DNA of 64,000 nt from Sceloporus undulatus (GCF_019175285.1 NC_056523.1:207044520-207108519); one strand, 5' to 3'. Positions 47,835 to 58,445 are shown, counted from the first letter of the stretch. Translations and numbers: made by a program. Notes: generated from the sequence alone by a model not told the origin.

Positions 47835-49458
47835 TTTTTTCAAATTCATTATCACGGACTTGGGAAGCTTTTGGAGTTGCTGTAAAAAAAATTACAGTGC
47901 TACACTGTTCTTCTCTATGTCACAATCTCTGTCCAGCAGTCAACCAAGCAAACATGCAGATGAACAGCAATACTGCTCTCACAGTTCAGAGGGTGCTTTG
48001 AGCTACCAAAGTCTAGTTACTGAGCTACTCCAGCTGTAGCAGAAATATTCACAAAAACATTTACAAAATCAGACACAGTTTCTTCCTTCAATACACAGTT
48101 TCACTACCAGGAAACACTACCAGTGTACTTCCTCCTTTCCCCAGAAAGGCCCCACACCACACAGACTTTGAAAAGCTTCCTTGCACAATTTCCCAACCAG
48201 CATGGCTGGTTGAGCTGTCATGCAAAAAACATCTGCAAGCTCACACCCCACATTCCTGCCAAGACGTGGGTCATTGGGTTTCTCTGATCTGATGTTTGTT
48301 TTTGTAGCCTGCTCAGAGAGAAAGAAGACAGAAGGCAACACTTAATTTCTGAGCCCAAGCCAATGGAGTCTCCAATGATTGCCTTGGAGATAACATAGCA
48401 CTTGGCGAAGCACTGCTCCAATGACTCTGTCTTGTAGACAATACAGCACTTGGCCAAGTATTGTTCCTAAAACAATGGCGGGACCTTGACTTGCTTGCAC
48501 TTTCCAGGGACCACAGAGTGTTCACAAAGGTTCTTCCCCCCTAAATCATTTCTGGAATAGTGGGTCCTCTATTGGTAGTACACTCCTACCCTATCCAGCT
48601 GGAGCATACAATTTTTGATCACAGTCATCCAAACAGTGACTGACCCAGTTTGAGAAACAGAACAGAGCATTTCTCCAGTTTCTAGGCAATATGGCCATAA
48701 ACAATTACCACACCGTTTACAATAACCTAATTGTGCCAACTGCAATCACAATCAACAAGACAATGAAATTCTCTATCACTTTCTAATAGCAATTTATATT
48801 CTGATGTGTTCTCCAACATGTTCAGTAACAATTAAGGGAAATTCATGCTGCTCATTAAATTTCTCTTGAATTATTCAAGAATGAATATTTTACTTGCCTC
48901 TAAGAACTATGATCAGATATATGGAGGCGTTCAATACATTTGGATATCAAGTCCAATGTAAACTTGATACATAGATTTACGAACAGTTTTGAGTTTGAGG
49001 CTTTGCATTAGGAACAGTGATCTAAATGCTAAATTAAACTGTGTCTGAAGTCCTTTCATGATAGCATGAAGAGGCACAAAATTCTGCAACACACTGTTAC
49101 TTTAAATTAGGATAAGATAAATTGATGAAACAGCATGCTAATAGAAACCAAAAATTATGCTAGTAATGTTTTGTCTTCTGAATATTTTCATGTGACAAAA
49201 CTGCCTACAGGCCTGTTCAATTATCTAAATAAAAATAATTAATCCACACATTTAAAAATCTCACACAAGTCCTTCTGGGACTATAAGGTTTTCTCATCCA
49301 ATTATCAGTTTCCCTTCAACTAATGTCACCAACAAAGCTCACTACTAAGATATAACAGCAAATGTGAATTTCAGAATCCATATGTTCTAGATGACAATCC
49401 CCATCAGCTCCAGTTGGTATGATCAATGGTCAGATATGAACAGAATTATAGTCTAAAA

Positions 49459-49596
49459 CAGTGGTCCCCAAACGATGTCCTTTAAGAGATTTTGGCCTTC
49501 AGCTCCCAGAAGCCTCAGCCATGTTAGCTAATAGTCTAGGATTCTAGGAGCTGAAGTCCAAAATCTCTTAAAGAGCACACAGTTTGGGGACCACTG
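49459..49596. mobile_element. hAT MITE with 8-bp target duplication
   Basis: Inverted ends CAGTGGTCCCCAAAC and GTTTGGGGACCACTG are perfect over 15 bp; AGAGATTTTGGCCTTCAGCT mirrors AGCTGAAGTCCAAAATCTCT. Flanks GTCTAAAA (49451-49458) and GTCCAAAA (49597-49604) differ at one base. Confidence 0.9.
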
Positions 49597-50199
49597 GTCC
49601 AAAACATCTGAAGAACTACAGAAGGACAAGACGATGGCAGCTTGTCAACAGGGTCCAACTGTGTGGAAACTTCAGCACCCCAATTCAGATGCCCATCCAA
49701 GAGGAAGGGTAAGTGCTCCACACACAGGTTTCAGAGATGGAAAATGTCTGTACAGAAGCAGAGAATGTAGGCATTTCTCTGTCGTGTGGAATGGCAAAAG
49801 AGCCAACCAGAATGAATGAGATCTCCACCATCTTACCCACATCTTTAGGAACTGGTTTATTTAGTATTGTTTAGCAGAAATGTGTGGAAAACATTATTGG
49901 TTTTATTATCTATGCAGTTGAGTCCAATATACGTATGTTTTAAAATGCTGCAAAAATAAATTTATAAGCTGAGTTGGATTTTATAGTGGCCATCTCCTCA
50001 ACACAGGACTCCCCTTTAACCTAAGCATTTAGTTTTGTTCTTCCCTCTTCAGCTTTAGAAGATACTTGGAAGGCTCTGCTGTTTTTTTTTAAATGCTGGT
50101 TTCCCTTGTAGCATACTTCCCATTTCTTCACCTACAGCAAAGATGGCCTTTTCTTGGGCTCTTATGTGATTTTCCAGTATTTTACTTTATTATGTCAGA

Positions 50200-50400
50200 C
50201 AGAAATAAAATAGTTTGACACCATTTTAACTTCCATGGCTCAATGCTATGGAATTCTGGGATTGGTAGTTTGGTGGGGCATCCGAGCACTTTGACAGGGA
50301 AAGCTGAATATATCATAAAACTACAAACTCCAGAATCCCATAGCACTGAGTCATGGCAATTAAAGTGGTGTCAAACTGATTCTGCAGTGTGGCATTAGCC
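50200..50400. mobile_element. Family M MITE, slightly truncated
   Basis: CATGGCTCAATGCTATGGAA, central GGCATCCGAGCACTTTGACA, right arm GTGGTGTCAAACTGATTCTG. Confidence 0.85.
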
Positions 50401-51018
50401 TTAGACTAGGCTGGGTTGGAGTAGGAATCCCTTTTCACCTTTCTGAACCCCTGTGCGCTGCACTGCAACACCACATGTGAAACTGGAATGATCTGACACA
50501 ACTTTCATTTAATCTTCTTTCTTTTCTCTGTATGCTGGTCTCTTTTGAGGGGGAGGGAGGCTTAAGGGATGATAAAACTGCCATGTTTTGCAGTGGTTTT
50601 GGAATTTTTAAAGTGTAAGACCCAATGTGCTAACCACATTTTATTATTTTATGTAAAAGAGCACCAAAATGGAGCTGCTAGATACATAAAAATGGTTAAG
50701 AACTGAGGTGTGCAACATGATCTCTTGTCAAGAACAGTGCTGCAAGAAAATGTGCCATGTTCATTCACTGGGAGAGCAGGTAGAGACTGCATTCAAAACT
50801 GCTGTGATATGATCAAAAACAGGACATAACCATCATTGTTTGTAGTTGCCAGATGATTTTAACTAATACTATTCAGTAACATCAACACCTTTATTCTGCA
50901 CTAGCTGAGTCCAGACTCAATAAATGCTGTTATCAACATACAAACATGCACCTGAATCCTGAACATCTACTAGAGCCAGACAAATACCTCTTCCTGAATC
51001 TTTTGCCTTGTGTCCATA

Positions 51019-51583
51019 TAGGCTGAGTCTCCTTTATCCAAAATGCTTGGGACCAGAGGTATTTTGATTTTTTAAAACTTTTGGAATACCTGTATTTGCA
51101 TACAAATATATAATGTGATATCTTGGAGATGAGACCCAAGTCTAAACAAAACATTTGTTTATGTTTCAGATACACTTTATAAACATAGCCTGAAGGCAAT
51201 TTTATACCATATGGTCAATAATTTTGTGCATGAAACAAAGTTTGTGTACACAGAACCGTCAGAAAGTAAAAGTGTCACTGGTCCAAAGCACGCCGCAGAA
51301 ACAATCCAGTTGGAGACCACTTTAACTGCCCTGGCTCAGTGCTAGGAATTTGCAGGAACGGTAGTTCATTGTGGCACCAGGGCTCACTAAAACAGAGAAC
51401 GCTAAATGCTTTATAAAACTGCAGTTCTCAGAATTCTCTAGCATTGACCCAGGACAGATAAAGCGTTCTCAAACTAGATTATTTCTGCAATGTGTTTTGG
51501 ATCACTATCTCAGCCACTGAGAAAAGTTTTGGATTTTGGAATATTTCAGAATTTGGAATTCCAGATAAGGGAAACTCAACCTG
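51019..51583. mobile_element. Second Tigger-like family, split by a MITE
   Basis: TA, then TAGGCTGAGTCTCCTTTATC at the left; GATAAGGGAAACTCAACCTG then TA at the right. Interior ATGCTTGGGACCAGAGGTAT and GGATTTTGGAATATTTCAGA match mammalian elements of the GGTTGAGTATCC type as I recall. A family M MITE occupies 51280-51503. Confidence 0.85.
51280..51503. mobile_element. Family M MITE nested in Tigger-like element
   Basis: GGTCCAAAGCACGCCGCAGA opens and CTGCAATGTGTTTTGGATC closes. A shared TCACT at both edges could be part of a target duplication, but this is weak. Confidence 0.85.
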
Positions 51584-51585
51584 TA

Positions 51586-51690
51586 TGTGCCTTCAAGTCA
51601 TCTGCTGACTTATGGCGACCCCATGACTTTTGTAGGGCTTTCTTAGGCAAGGAATAGTCAGAGATGGTTTTGCAATTCCTTCCTGTGAAA
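51586..51690 (-). mobile_element. Sauria-type SINE tail fragment
   Basis: GTGCCTTCAAGTCATCTGCT, TATGGCGACCCCATGAC, then the sequence decays. It directly abuts the Tigger-like element. Confidence 0.7.
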
Positions 51691-52010
51691 TATAGCCTTA
51701 CTTAAATTGAATCAGACTACCTTATAAAGATGTATGTTTTTTTTTTAATGAGCAGAGCTACTAAGGCTCTAGGTCCTATCATGCATAAAGAAAGACAACA
51801 CAAAAGAATGAATTCAAGAGAAAATATTAATAGGATTTTTTCTGTGCAAGAGTTCCAAAAAGATCCCAAATATATTTTGTAATTAATTCTTCATTCATTT
51901 TTAGACAGAAAACAAAGGTGAGTTTTCTCAGGTCTAAAATATATTTTGTCGTGAAACCGTAAGAGAATCTGAGGTAGTTGTATACACAGTTGCCAAATGG
52001 CAATAATTAC

Positions 52011-52035
52011 CTTGTCCAGGAGGGTTTGAAGCCAT
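52011..52035 (-). CDS. INIP: INIP coding exon 1 (start codon exon)
   Basis: Read on the reverse strand, ATG at 52035-52033 starts MASNPPGQ plus one base, followed by the donor GTAATT. The 25 coding bases end in phase 1, exactly what the 45929 acceptor needs to complete Gly9. Human INIP begins MAANSSGQG as I recall it, so five of the first eight residues match, with substitutions at positions 3, 5 and 6. The exon probably starts near 52050, where a pyrimidine-rich stretch ends in AAG, with a short 5' UTR before the ATG; that acceptor is weak and the boundary uncertain. It is too short to find by ORF length alone; the call depends on phase, order and sequence match. Confidence 0.88.
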
Positions 52036-53814
52036 CTTCCTTATTTCCACCTTAATTGTATGAAAAATAGCTATTACTTGTCATATGAAGAGCTATAAAA
52101 AAGAGAACCAATTAATATGTGAATGTAAAGTCATGCAACTCTAAACCTCACTACTGCATGTTAATATTTTGTTTTAGCAACATCCAGATTTTAAAGCATG
52201 CTTGTAAAAATATAGAGTAGCAGCAATACAGACTCCAGTGCAACAAGAAGACCAGAAGGTGTACTGTGGCATATGTTTTGATAGAATAAAGCCCAACATA
52301 TTGTTTTAAGATGCAATCATTGGTAACTAAAATCAAACATGCAGCCGCCAGATTATTAACTGAAACCATTAATTGAAAACATCACTGTGACCTTCTTATT
52401 ATATGAGTGTGAAGAACTGTCTCAGCAGATCCTCCACCAAGCTCTCTATGAGCCAGATAGTGTCACTGGATTCTGTGGCCTCAAAGAATAGCCATTTCCT
52501 GGGCAATGGATGAGCATTCTCCAAGCAGGAAGGACTGTAATCAAATACGCATTTGTTAGGAATAGGCTTCTCTGAACATAGTAAAACTTATTGTTGAGTA
52601 GATTTTGCTGGTTCAAACAAAATATGATTCAGAATTTGTCCTCAGAGGAACTGAGAGAAATGACATATCCTTCCTCATGCATAGCTATTTCTGCTCCTAC
52701 ACAAAACATAGTTCATTTTGCTTTCCCAACATCAAGGACCGTGTTGTTTAAACTTCAATTACTGAAAAAAGAAAGGATCTTAAACTACAGTCTGAGATAA
52801 GATAAATGAGCAGAGGGATGAAACAGAGGGACAAAGTAGAAAAATCTACAATTATATATGAAGAGTATTGTTGTATTAAAGAGGGATGTAGAACAGCAGT
52901 GAAGGATATAAATAAATAGAAGAAACAAAGATGAAATTAAGGTGGATAAACCCAATCCTATAAGTAATAAGTAAGGGAAAAGGCAGGGGAATTCGAGTGT
53001 ATGAGAATGGGAAGATAAGAACAAATTCGGTAAGGTTGAGACAAATGGATGTATTTTTGTGTTTGGATATTTTTGTTCTTTTTCAAAATAGTAATACTGT
53101 AAAAAAAAAATCTGGAGGAAATGGGGAACTACGGTTTTAAAAACACATGGCTCCAATTTCCAGCATTTTTTGACAATGGGTTCCTTAAAATAGTTATGCA
53201 GTCTGAGGAAAGGAACACATGGTTGCTCATTTTCCCTGAGCCAGCCATGACATATCTGGGCTGGATGAGCCCCAATGCTACTATTTAGACAAAACAAAAC
53301 AAAACAAAACAATTTACCTGTATTTATTATCACTAGATCATTACTACTTCTGTCAAACCCTAAAAGCACCACTCTTGCAGTGTAACCCTTAATGAATTAA
53401 TCAGACACAAGGCCCACTACATTCAGTGGCTCATGCTTCTAAATAAGCATGCATAAGATATTTCTTATTTTGATCTTTTTCTAAAACACCCCCCCCCCAA
53501 CTCCGCAACTTAACTCAGCTCCAACATTTTCAATATTGCAGCCATCCATTTTGTAGGTTTGGTAACTCCATGTTATTCTTTTAAAAGTGAAGTTGCACAA
53601 AAAAAATACACTAAATGGGACAGGAGAACAAGATGAGAAACAGTGGGCACAATCCTGGAAGCAGGAATCACACACATTCTCCTCTGCACGGAAAGAGCTG
53701 TGTTGCCATAGTTGTTAGTGTTGGACTGGGACCAGGAGCCCTTTCATGGTACAGTTATAGCACTATGATTTTATTTGAATTGCCATGGCAATAGTAAAAG
53801 AATTCCTGTACCTT

Positions 53815-54712
53815 GGATAAAACACTGATCAGGAAGGAGACTGCAGTCAAGAAATCAGAAGAAGGCTAGGAATGAGAAGGACAGCTATGAAAGAACTAGA
53901 AATGATCCTGAACAGTAAAGATATACAATTGAGCACTGAAGTTAGAATTGTACAAGCCATTGTATTCCCCATCATCATGTACAGGATGCGAGAGCTGGAC
54001 CTTGCAGAAAGCGGATAAGAAGAAAATCAGCTCATTTGAGAAGTGGCGCTGGAGTACTGAGGATACCTTGAACAGCCAAAAAGACAAACAAATGGGTTCT
54101 TGAACAGATCAAGCCTGAAATCTCCCAGGAAACCAAGATGACTATACTGAGGCTGTATACTTCGGCTATATCATGAGAAGGAATGATTCATTAGAAAAGA
54201 CAATAATGCCAGGAAAGGTGGAGGGAGGGATGTAGAAAAAAAGGAAGACCACATGCTAGAAGGATTGACTCTATGAAGACGGTCACAGGTATGAATTTAC
54301 AGGATCTAAGTGGAGCAATGGATAGGGAGTCCTGGGACTATATCAGAGTGGAAAAGATGGGAGCATAGCAGTATGCTCCTGTCAATATCGTGCAATAACA
54401 CAAAGATTATCACATGATGTTGCGATTATTGCATGATTATCCTATGAATAAAGAGGCATTCTAGTGCTGATTTTTATTCATGGGATTTTCCCGTGGATAA
54501 AAAGTGGCACTAGAATGCCTCTTTATTCATAGGATAATCATGTGATAATCATGACATCATGCGACATCGTATGATAACCTTTGCGTTATTCCATGATATT
54601 GACAGGAGCATACCGTTATAATCTTTTTTACTAGTCTGATGAAGTCCTTGGAGACATCTCATCCACAGTGTTGCCATGAGTCAGGATCAACTCAAACGTA
54701 GTTAAGAACAAG
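53815..54712 (+). mobile_element. BovB LINE 3' fragment, split by a palindrome
   Basis: + strand frames give RTAMKELEMILNSKDIQL, VRIVQAIVFPIIMYRM, KKISSFEKWRWSTEDTL and YIMRRNDSLEKTIMPGKVEG, the BovB ORF2 carboxy end with several stops and shifts. The tail GTTGCCATGAGTCAGGATCA follows the hairpin element, so the two parts form one LINE. Confidence 0.9.
54371..54613. mobile_element. 243-bp near-perfect hairpin element in BovB
   Basis: GTATGCTCCTGTCAATATCG mirrors GATATTGACAGGAGCATAC; AATAAAGAGGCATTCTAGTG mirrors CACTAGAATGCCTCTTTATT; even the centre (TTTTTATTCATGGGA and TCCCGTGGATAAAAAG) pairs, leaving a loop of a few bases. It has no coding frame. Likely a MITE; TSD not clear because the flanks are partly self-complementary. 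Confidence 0.85.
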
Positions 54713-55619
54713 TACCATGGTAATTAAATTGAAATCGCAGTGCTACAACTACGTAGTGTGAAAAGATTCCCCCAGGTTCGAGCCCCCTTCAACCTATGAT
54801 ACTCACTGAGTGAAAACTTGGGCCGTTCACACTCCCTCAGTCTGACCTACCTCGCAGGATTGTTGTGAAGATCGAAATGGTAAGAGAAAACTGTATGCTG
54901 CCTTGAACTCGCTGGAGGAAAAGTGGAATGCAAACATAAAACAGCTGTAAAGATAACAACAGAACAAACAAACAAAAGCTAGTAAGAGAAGGTGCCTCCT
55001 GAAGCATCCTTTGCTTTACCATGCCCTACATCCTACTGCAGGAGCTAACAGAAGTACAGTACTTCAAAGTGTGTGTAGATGACAACAGAAAACAAAACTG
55101 GCATAGTTCAGAATCCAACACAACCCAAAATGAAGTCGAGCAGTTATACTCCAAGGATTTTACAGCCAGCATTCCCACCCAACCTTTTCAGTTTATGGCC
55201 TGAGTGGAACTGCTGCACTTAAAGGCAATATATAAGTGCTTGAAATGCATAATACTTTTAGCAGGCTGCCTAGAAAACCAAGGAGAACCTCATCAGGCAA
55301 GACTCTTCCCAACATGCAGATATGGCTATAGAGACCCAACAGGTGAAGCTTTGTTGATCTGCTCGTTTTGCAGTTGTTTAACGAACTGACTGCTCTACTG
55401 TACATTTTCTCAGCCAAGACTAAGAAGGGAGGCAGGTGGTGGGAGAAAAAAGCAGAACAAACAATCCTGTATGCAAAGGGATCTTGCAGCACCTTTGAGA
55501 CTAATTGAAAGAAAGAGGTTGGTAGCATGAGCTTATAGACTTGAGCGTACTTCCTCAGATGCATGGTTTGGAGACCATGCTCTACAGCCCACTGCAGAAA
55601 TTAAGGCAAGTGTCTCATA

Positions 55620-55842
55620 AGCTGCATCCGCACATCAGGAATAATCCAGTTTGACACTACTTTAACTGCTCTGGCTCAGTCCTAGGGAGTCCTGGGAATT
55701 GTAGTTTCTTGTGACGCCAGAGCTCTCTGAAAGAGAAGGCTAAAATGTCTCACAAAACCACAGTTCCCAGGATTCCCTAGCATTGAGCCAAAGCACTTAA
55801 AGCGGTCTCAAACTGGATTATCTCTGCAGTGTGTTTTGGACC
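55620..55842. mobile_element. Family M MITE, GGACC subfamily
   Basis: GCTGCATCCGCACATCAGGA opens and CTGCAGTGTGTTTTGGACC closes. Confidence 0.88.
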
Positions 55843-55899
55843 TTACTTGAGTGGAGCTTTATATTTCTAGGTAGACCAGCCTCACCCTTTAACTACAGA

Positions 55900-56095
55900 A
55901 TCTGCACTATAGAAATAACACAGTTTGACATCACTTTAAGTGCTGTAGCTCCATCCTATGGAATCATGGGCTCTGTAGTGTTACAAGGTCTTTAGCCTTC
56001 TCTGCCAAAGAGTGCTGGTGCCTCACGGAACTACGAATCCCAGGATTCAGTAGGAGGGAGCCATGGCAGTTGGAGCATTGATGCACCCAGAGATT
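55900..56095. mobile_element. Family M MITE, CTACACTGTAG subfamily, right arm shortened
   Basis: CTGCACTATAGAAATAACAC, GGTCTTTAGCCTTCTCTGCC, GGAGCCATGGCAGTTGGAG, then the right arm is cut down to ATGCACCC. Confidence 0.8.
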
Positions 56096-56134
56096 TATGC
56101 TTAAGGAGTGCACATATCTGCCCTAGTTTACACC

Positions 56135-56525
56135 TGACTGTACAGTTTGACATCACTTTAAGATCCAAAACACACTGCAGAAACAATCCAGTTTGAGACC
56201 ACTTTAACTGCCCTGGCTCAGTGCTAGGGAATCCTGGGAACTGTAGTTTGTCGAGACATCAGAGCTCTCTCAGACAAAGGCTGAATGTCTCACAAAACCA
56301 CAGTTCCCAGGATTCCCTAGCACTGATCCAGGGCAGTTAAAGCTGTCTCAAACTGGGTTATTTCTGCAGTGGTGTTTTGGAGACCTTTCCATCCCATGGA
56401 ATCCTGGGACCTGTAGTTCTTTGGCCTTCTCTGACAAAGGCAGCTGGTGCCTCACAGAACTACAAATCCCAGGATTCCAAGCAGTGTCAGAACTGTGTTA
56501 TCCCTGCAGTGCAGGCGCACCCTGA
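56135..56525. mobile_element. Family M MITE opened by another family M MITE
   Basis: The outer copy starts GTACAGTTTGACATCACTTT and resumes at about 56387 with CCATCCCATGGAATCCTGGG, ending GTGCAGGCGCACCC. The inner copy, 56161-56386, has GATCCAAAACACACTGCAGA and GGTGTTTTGGAGACC ends. So one subfamily jumped into the other. Confidence 0.8.
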
Positions 56526-56729
56526 GATTTAAGCTTAAGTGAGAAAGGAGCACATATCTGCTCTAATTTGTGTATTTTAATTGTATTTGTTTTAATTACA
56601 GAGCTATATTAGAATCTACAAAGCCTAATAGGCTATTTCCATAGCTCCTATTTCTCCCATCCATCATATAAACATAATCAACCCCCCTCCCAAATCAAAA
56701 TACCTGACAATGGTTCGCCCCAGCTCATT

Positions 56730-56960
56730 CCCCTCCGTTGTTTGGCGCCCCCCCCCCCCCGCCTTGGTACAAATGGACTCTCCCACTGCCTGCCCACCCG
56801 ACCTCTCCGTTTAGAATCTTCCCTCTCGAGTTGCTTTTCCAATGAAACAACGTCACTCACCCTCCCGTTGCGTCATCCCCGCGCGACGCATAAGGAAACT
56901 CGTCGTCCCGCGTCTCCAGTATTGGTCTAAAACGTCCACAGAGTTACTAAACTTATAGAC
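56730..56960 (-). promoter_or_regulatory. INIP: CpG-rich probable INIP promoter and non-coding exon 1
   Basis: This is the only stretch in the window, apart from one GC-rich mobile element, with clustered CpG dinucleotides (GTCGTCCCGCG, CCCGCGCGACGC). On the reverse strand it has a CCAAT box (56925-56921), TGACGCAA and TGACGTTG CRE-like motifs, and a good splice donor GTGAGT at 56860-56855. These suggest a TATA-less housekeeping promoter with a short non-coding first exon ending near 56861. A C-run at 56750-56761 may be an assembly-prone site. The transcription start is not fixed by the sequence. The promoter could be shared with an unseen divergent transcript. Confidence 0.5.
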
Positions 56961-57034
56961 TCACCTCCTCACACAAGCCCCTGCAGTTTCCGGGTTCAGT
57001 TACCATTTGATGCTTTGGTGCTGGGGCATAAACT

Positions 57035-57190
57035 GGTCCAGTGCAGAAATAACCCGGTTTGACACCGTTTTAACCGCCCTGGCTCAATGCTAGGGAATTC
57101 TGGGAAGTGTAGTTTTGTGAGGCATTGAGACTTCTCTGGCAGAGAGCACTGGTGCCACTACAAACTACAATTCCCTGGATTACCTAGCAT
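57035..57190. mobile_element. Family M MITE
   Basis: GGTCCAGTGCAGAAATAACC, CTCAATGCTAGGGAATTCTG and TACCTAGCATTGAGCCAAG; the right end is missing where the next element begins. Confidence 0.8.
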
Positions 57191-57415
57191 TGAGCCAAGT
57201 GTTTGGCAGAGTAGGCTAAATAAGACCTTAATAGAAACAAAGAGTTGGAAGAGACCACAGGGGCCATCCAGTCCAACCTCATCCTGCCATGCAGGAACTC
57301 ACATCCAAAGCACCTTGTGAAACTACAAATCCCAGGATTCCAAGGATAGAGCTACAGCATTCAAAGCCGTGTCAAACTGCATGATTTCTGCAGTGTGGAT
57401 GCAGCCAACATGGGA
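57191..57415. mobile_element. Family M MITE carrying a CR1 segment (copy 1)
   Basis: GTTTGGCAGAGTAGGCTAAA, then a CR1 3' segment at about 57220-57303 (AGAGTTGGAAGAGACCACAG, CATCCAGTCCAACCTCATCC), then the MITE resumes with TTGTGAAACTACAAATCCCA. The left arm of the MITE is missing. Confidence 0.8.
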
Positions 57416-57440
57416 GGCACTGAAGCAATTTAAACAGGCA

Positions 57441-57735
57441 GGGGTGCATTTGCACTGTAGAAATAATGCAGTTTGACACCGCTTTGGATGCTGTAACTCC
57501 ATCCTATGGAATCCTGGGACCTGTAGTTTCACAAGGTGCTTGGGTTGTGAGTTCCTGCATGGCAGAATGGGGTTGGACTGGATGGCCCTGTGGTCTCGTC
57601 CATCTCTACATTTCTCTGCCAAACAGTGCTGTTGTTGTCCCACAAAACTACAAATCCCTGCATTCTGTAGGATGGAGCCATGGCAGTTAAAGTGGTGTCA
57701 AACTGCATTATTTCTACAGTGCAGTTGCACCATCT
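57441..57735. mobile_element. Family M MITE carrying a CR1 segment (copy 2, inverted)
   Basis: GTGCATTTGCACTGTAGAAA opens and TTTCTACAGTGCAGTTGCAC closes. At the centre is a CR1 segment in the opposite orientation (GTTGGACTGGATGGCCCTGT). The MITE/CR1 join (CACAAGGTGCTTGG) is the reverse of the join in copy 1. Confidence 0.85.
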
Positions 57736-57780
57736 GCTGATCTTTACTGTAACTTGAAATGTGGTTTACAAGTGGGATTT

Positions 57781-57985
57781 TGTTGTTCTTGTTGCGTGCC
57801 TTTAGGTCACTTCTGATTTATGGCAACGCTGAGGTGAACCTATCACGGGGTTTTCCTGCCAAGATTTGTTCAGAGGAGGTTTGCCATGGCTTTCCCCTGA
57901 GGCTGAGAGAGTGTGACTTAATCAAGGTCACCCCAGTGGGTTTCATGGCTGAGCTGGGAATTGAACCCTGGCCTCCAGAGTCATA
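57781..57985 (-). mobile_element. Sauria-type SINE, reverse
   Basis: TTGTTGTTCTTGTTGCGTGC, TATGGCAACGCTGAGGTGAA, CCCCTGAGGCTGAGAGAGTG, GGGAATTGAACCCTGGCCTC. Confidence 0.94.
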
Positions 57986-58050
57986 GGCCCTTATCACAAG
58001 AGCAAGATTTGAAGTTATCCCAGGGTCAATGTGAAGGCAATGCAGGGGCA

Positions 58051-58233
58051 ATCATGAGGTTTCAATCAGGAGCCATCTCAAACACAATCGGGGGTCATTC
58101 CAGGGTTAGGTAAATCCTCTTTCCTCCCAAATTTACCTAACCCTGGAATGATCCTGGAATGACCTCCGATTGTGTTTAAGATGGCTCCTGATTGCGTTTG
58201 GTGTCATGTGATAAACATTTGAAACCTCATGAT
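58051..58233. mobile_element. Palindromic element (183 bp)
   Basis: ATCATGAGGTTTCAA on the left mirrors GAAACCTCATGAT; CAGGAGCCATCTCAAACACA mirrors TGTGTTTAAGATGGCTCCTG; CCAGGGTTAGGTAAAT mirrors ATTTACCTAACCCTGG around a short loop. The right arm has small extra segments. The element abuts a SINE. Confidence 0.8.
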
Positions 58234-58329
58234 TATGTGCACACAACTCTTTCTGAAACTGAACTGGAAGTCTCTTTTTAAAAGAGTGAACTTGGAAACC
58301 ACATTTCAGCATGCAGCAAAGATCAGTGG

Positions 58330-58445
58330 AGAGTACATCCTACAGAATCCTGGGATTTGTTGTTTTGTGAGGCAAAATCTCAAGTCTCATATAGGATGAA
58401 ACTACACACAGCACTTAAAGTGGTGTCAAACTGCTGTATTTTTAC
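58330..58445. mobile_element. Family M MITE, truncated
   Basis: ACATCCTACAGAATCCTGGG and AGTGGTGTCAAACTGCTGTA flank a shortened centre. Confidence 0.65.

Larger units (their letters stand above)
42034..52010 (-). other. INIP: INIP introns between coding exons
   Basis: Three introns lie at 42034-43056, 43148-45826 and 45930-52010, all GT-AG on the reverse strand. The last two are repeat-rich: MITEs at 43355-43475, 44174-44402, 46366-46497, 47004-47225, 49459-49596, 50200-50400 and 51280-51503, SINEs at 46765-46984 and 51586-51690, and a hairpin at 47654-47834. I see no further exon. The stretch 47840-49450 holds nothing I recognise. Confidence 0.85.
52051..56860 (-). other. INIP: INIP 5' intron (before the start-codon exon)
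   Basis: This stretch lies between the start-codon exon and the CpG-rich upstream region. It holds a BovB LINE 3' fragment split by a long hairpin element (53815-54712) and a run of MITE copies from 55620 to 56525. The stretch 52060-53800 has no recognised gene or repeat; an open frame there of 195 codons on the - strand (53372-52785) is low-complexity and hydrophobic and resembles no family I know. Confidence 0.6.

Noticed and set aside
52785-53372. 195-codon frame on the - strand
   Set aside because: Hydrophobic, low-complexity translation of AT-rich DNA, no family match, no ribosome or splice context.
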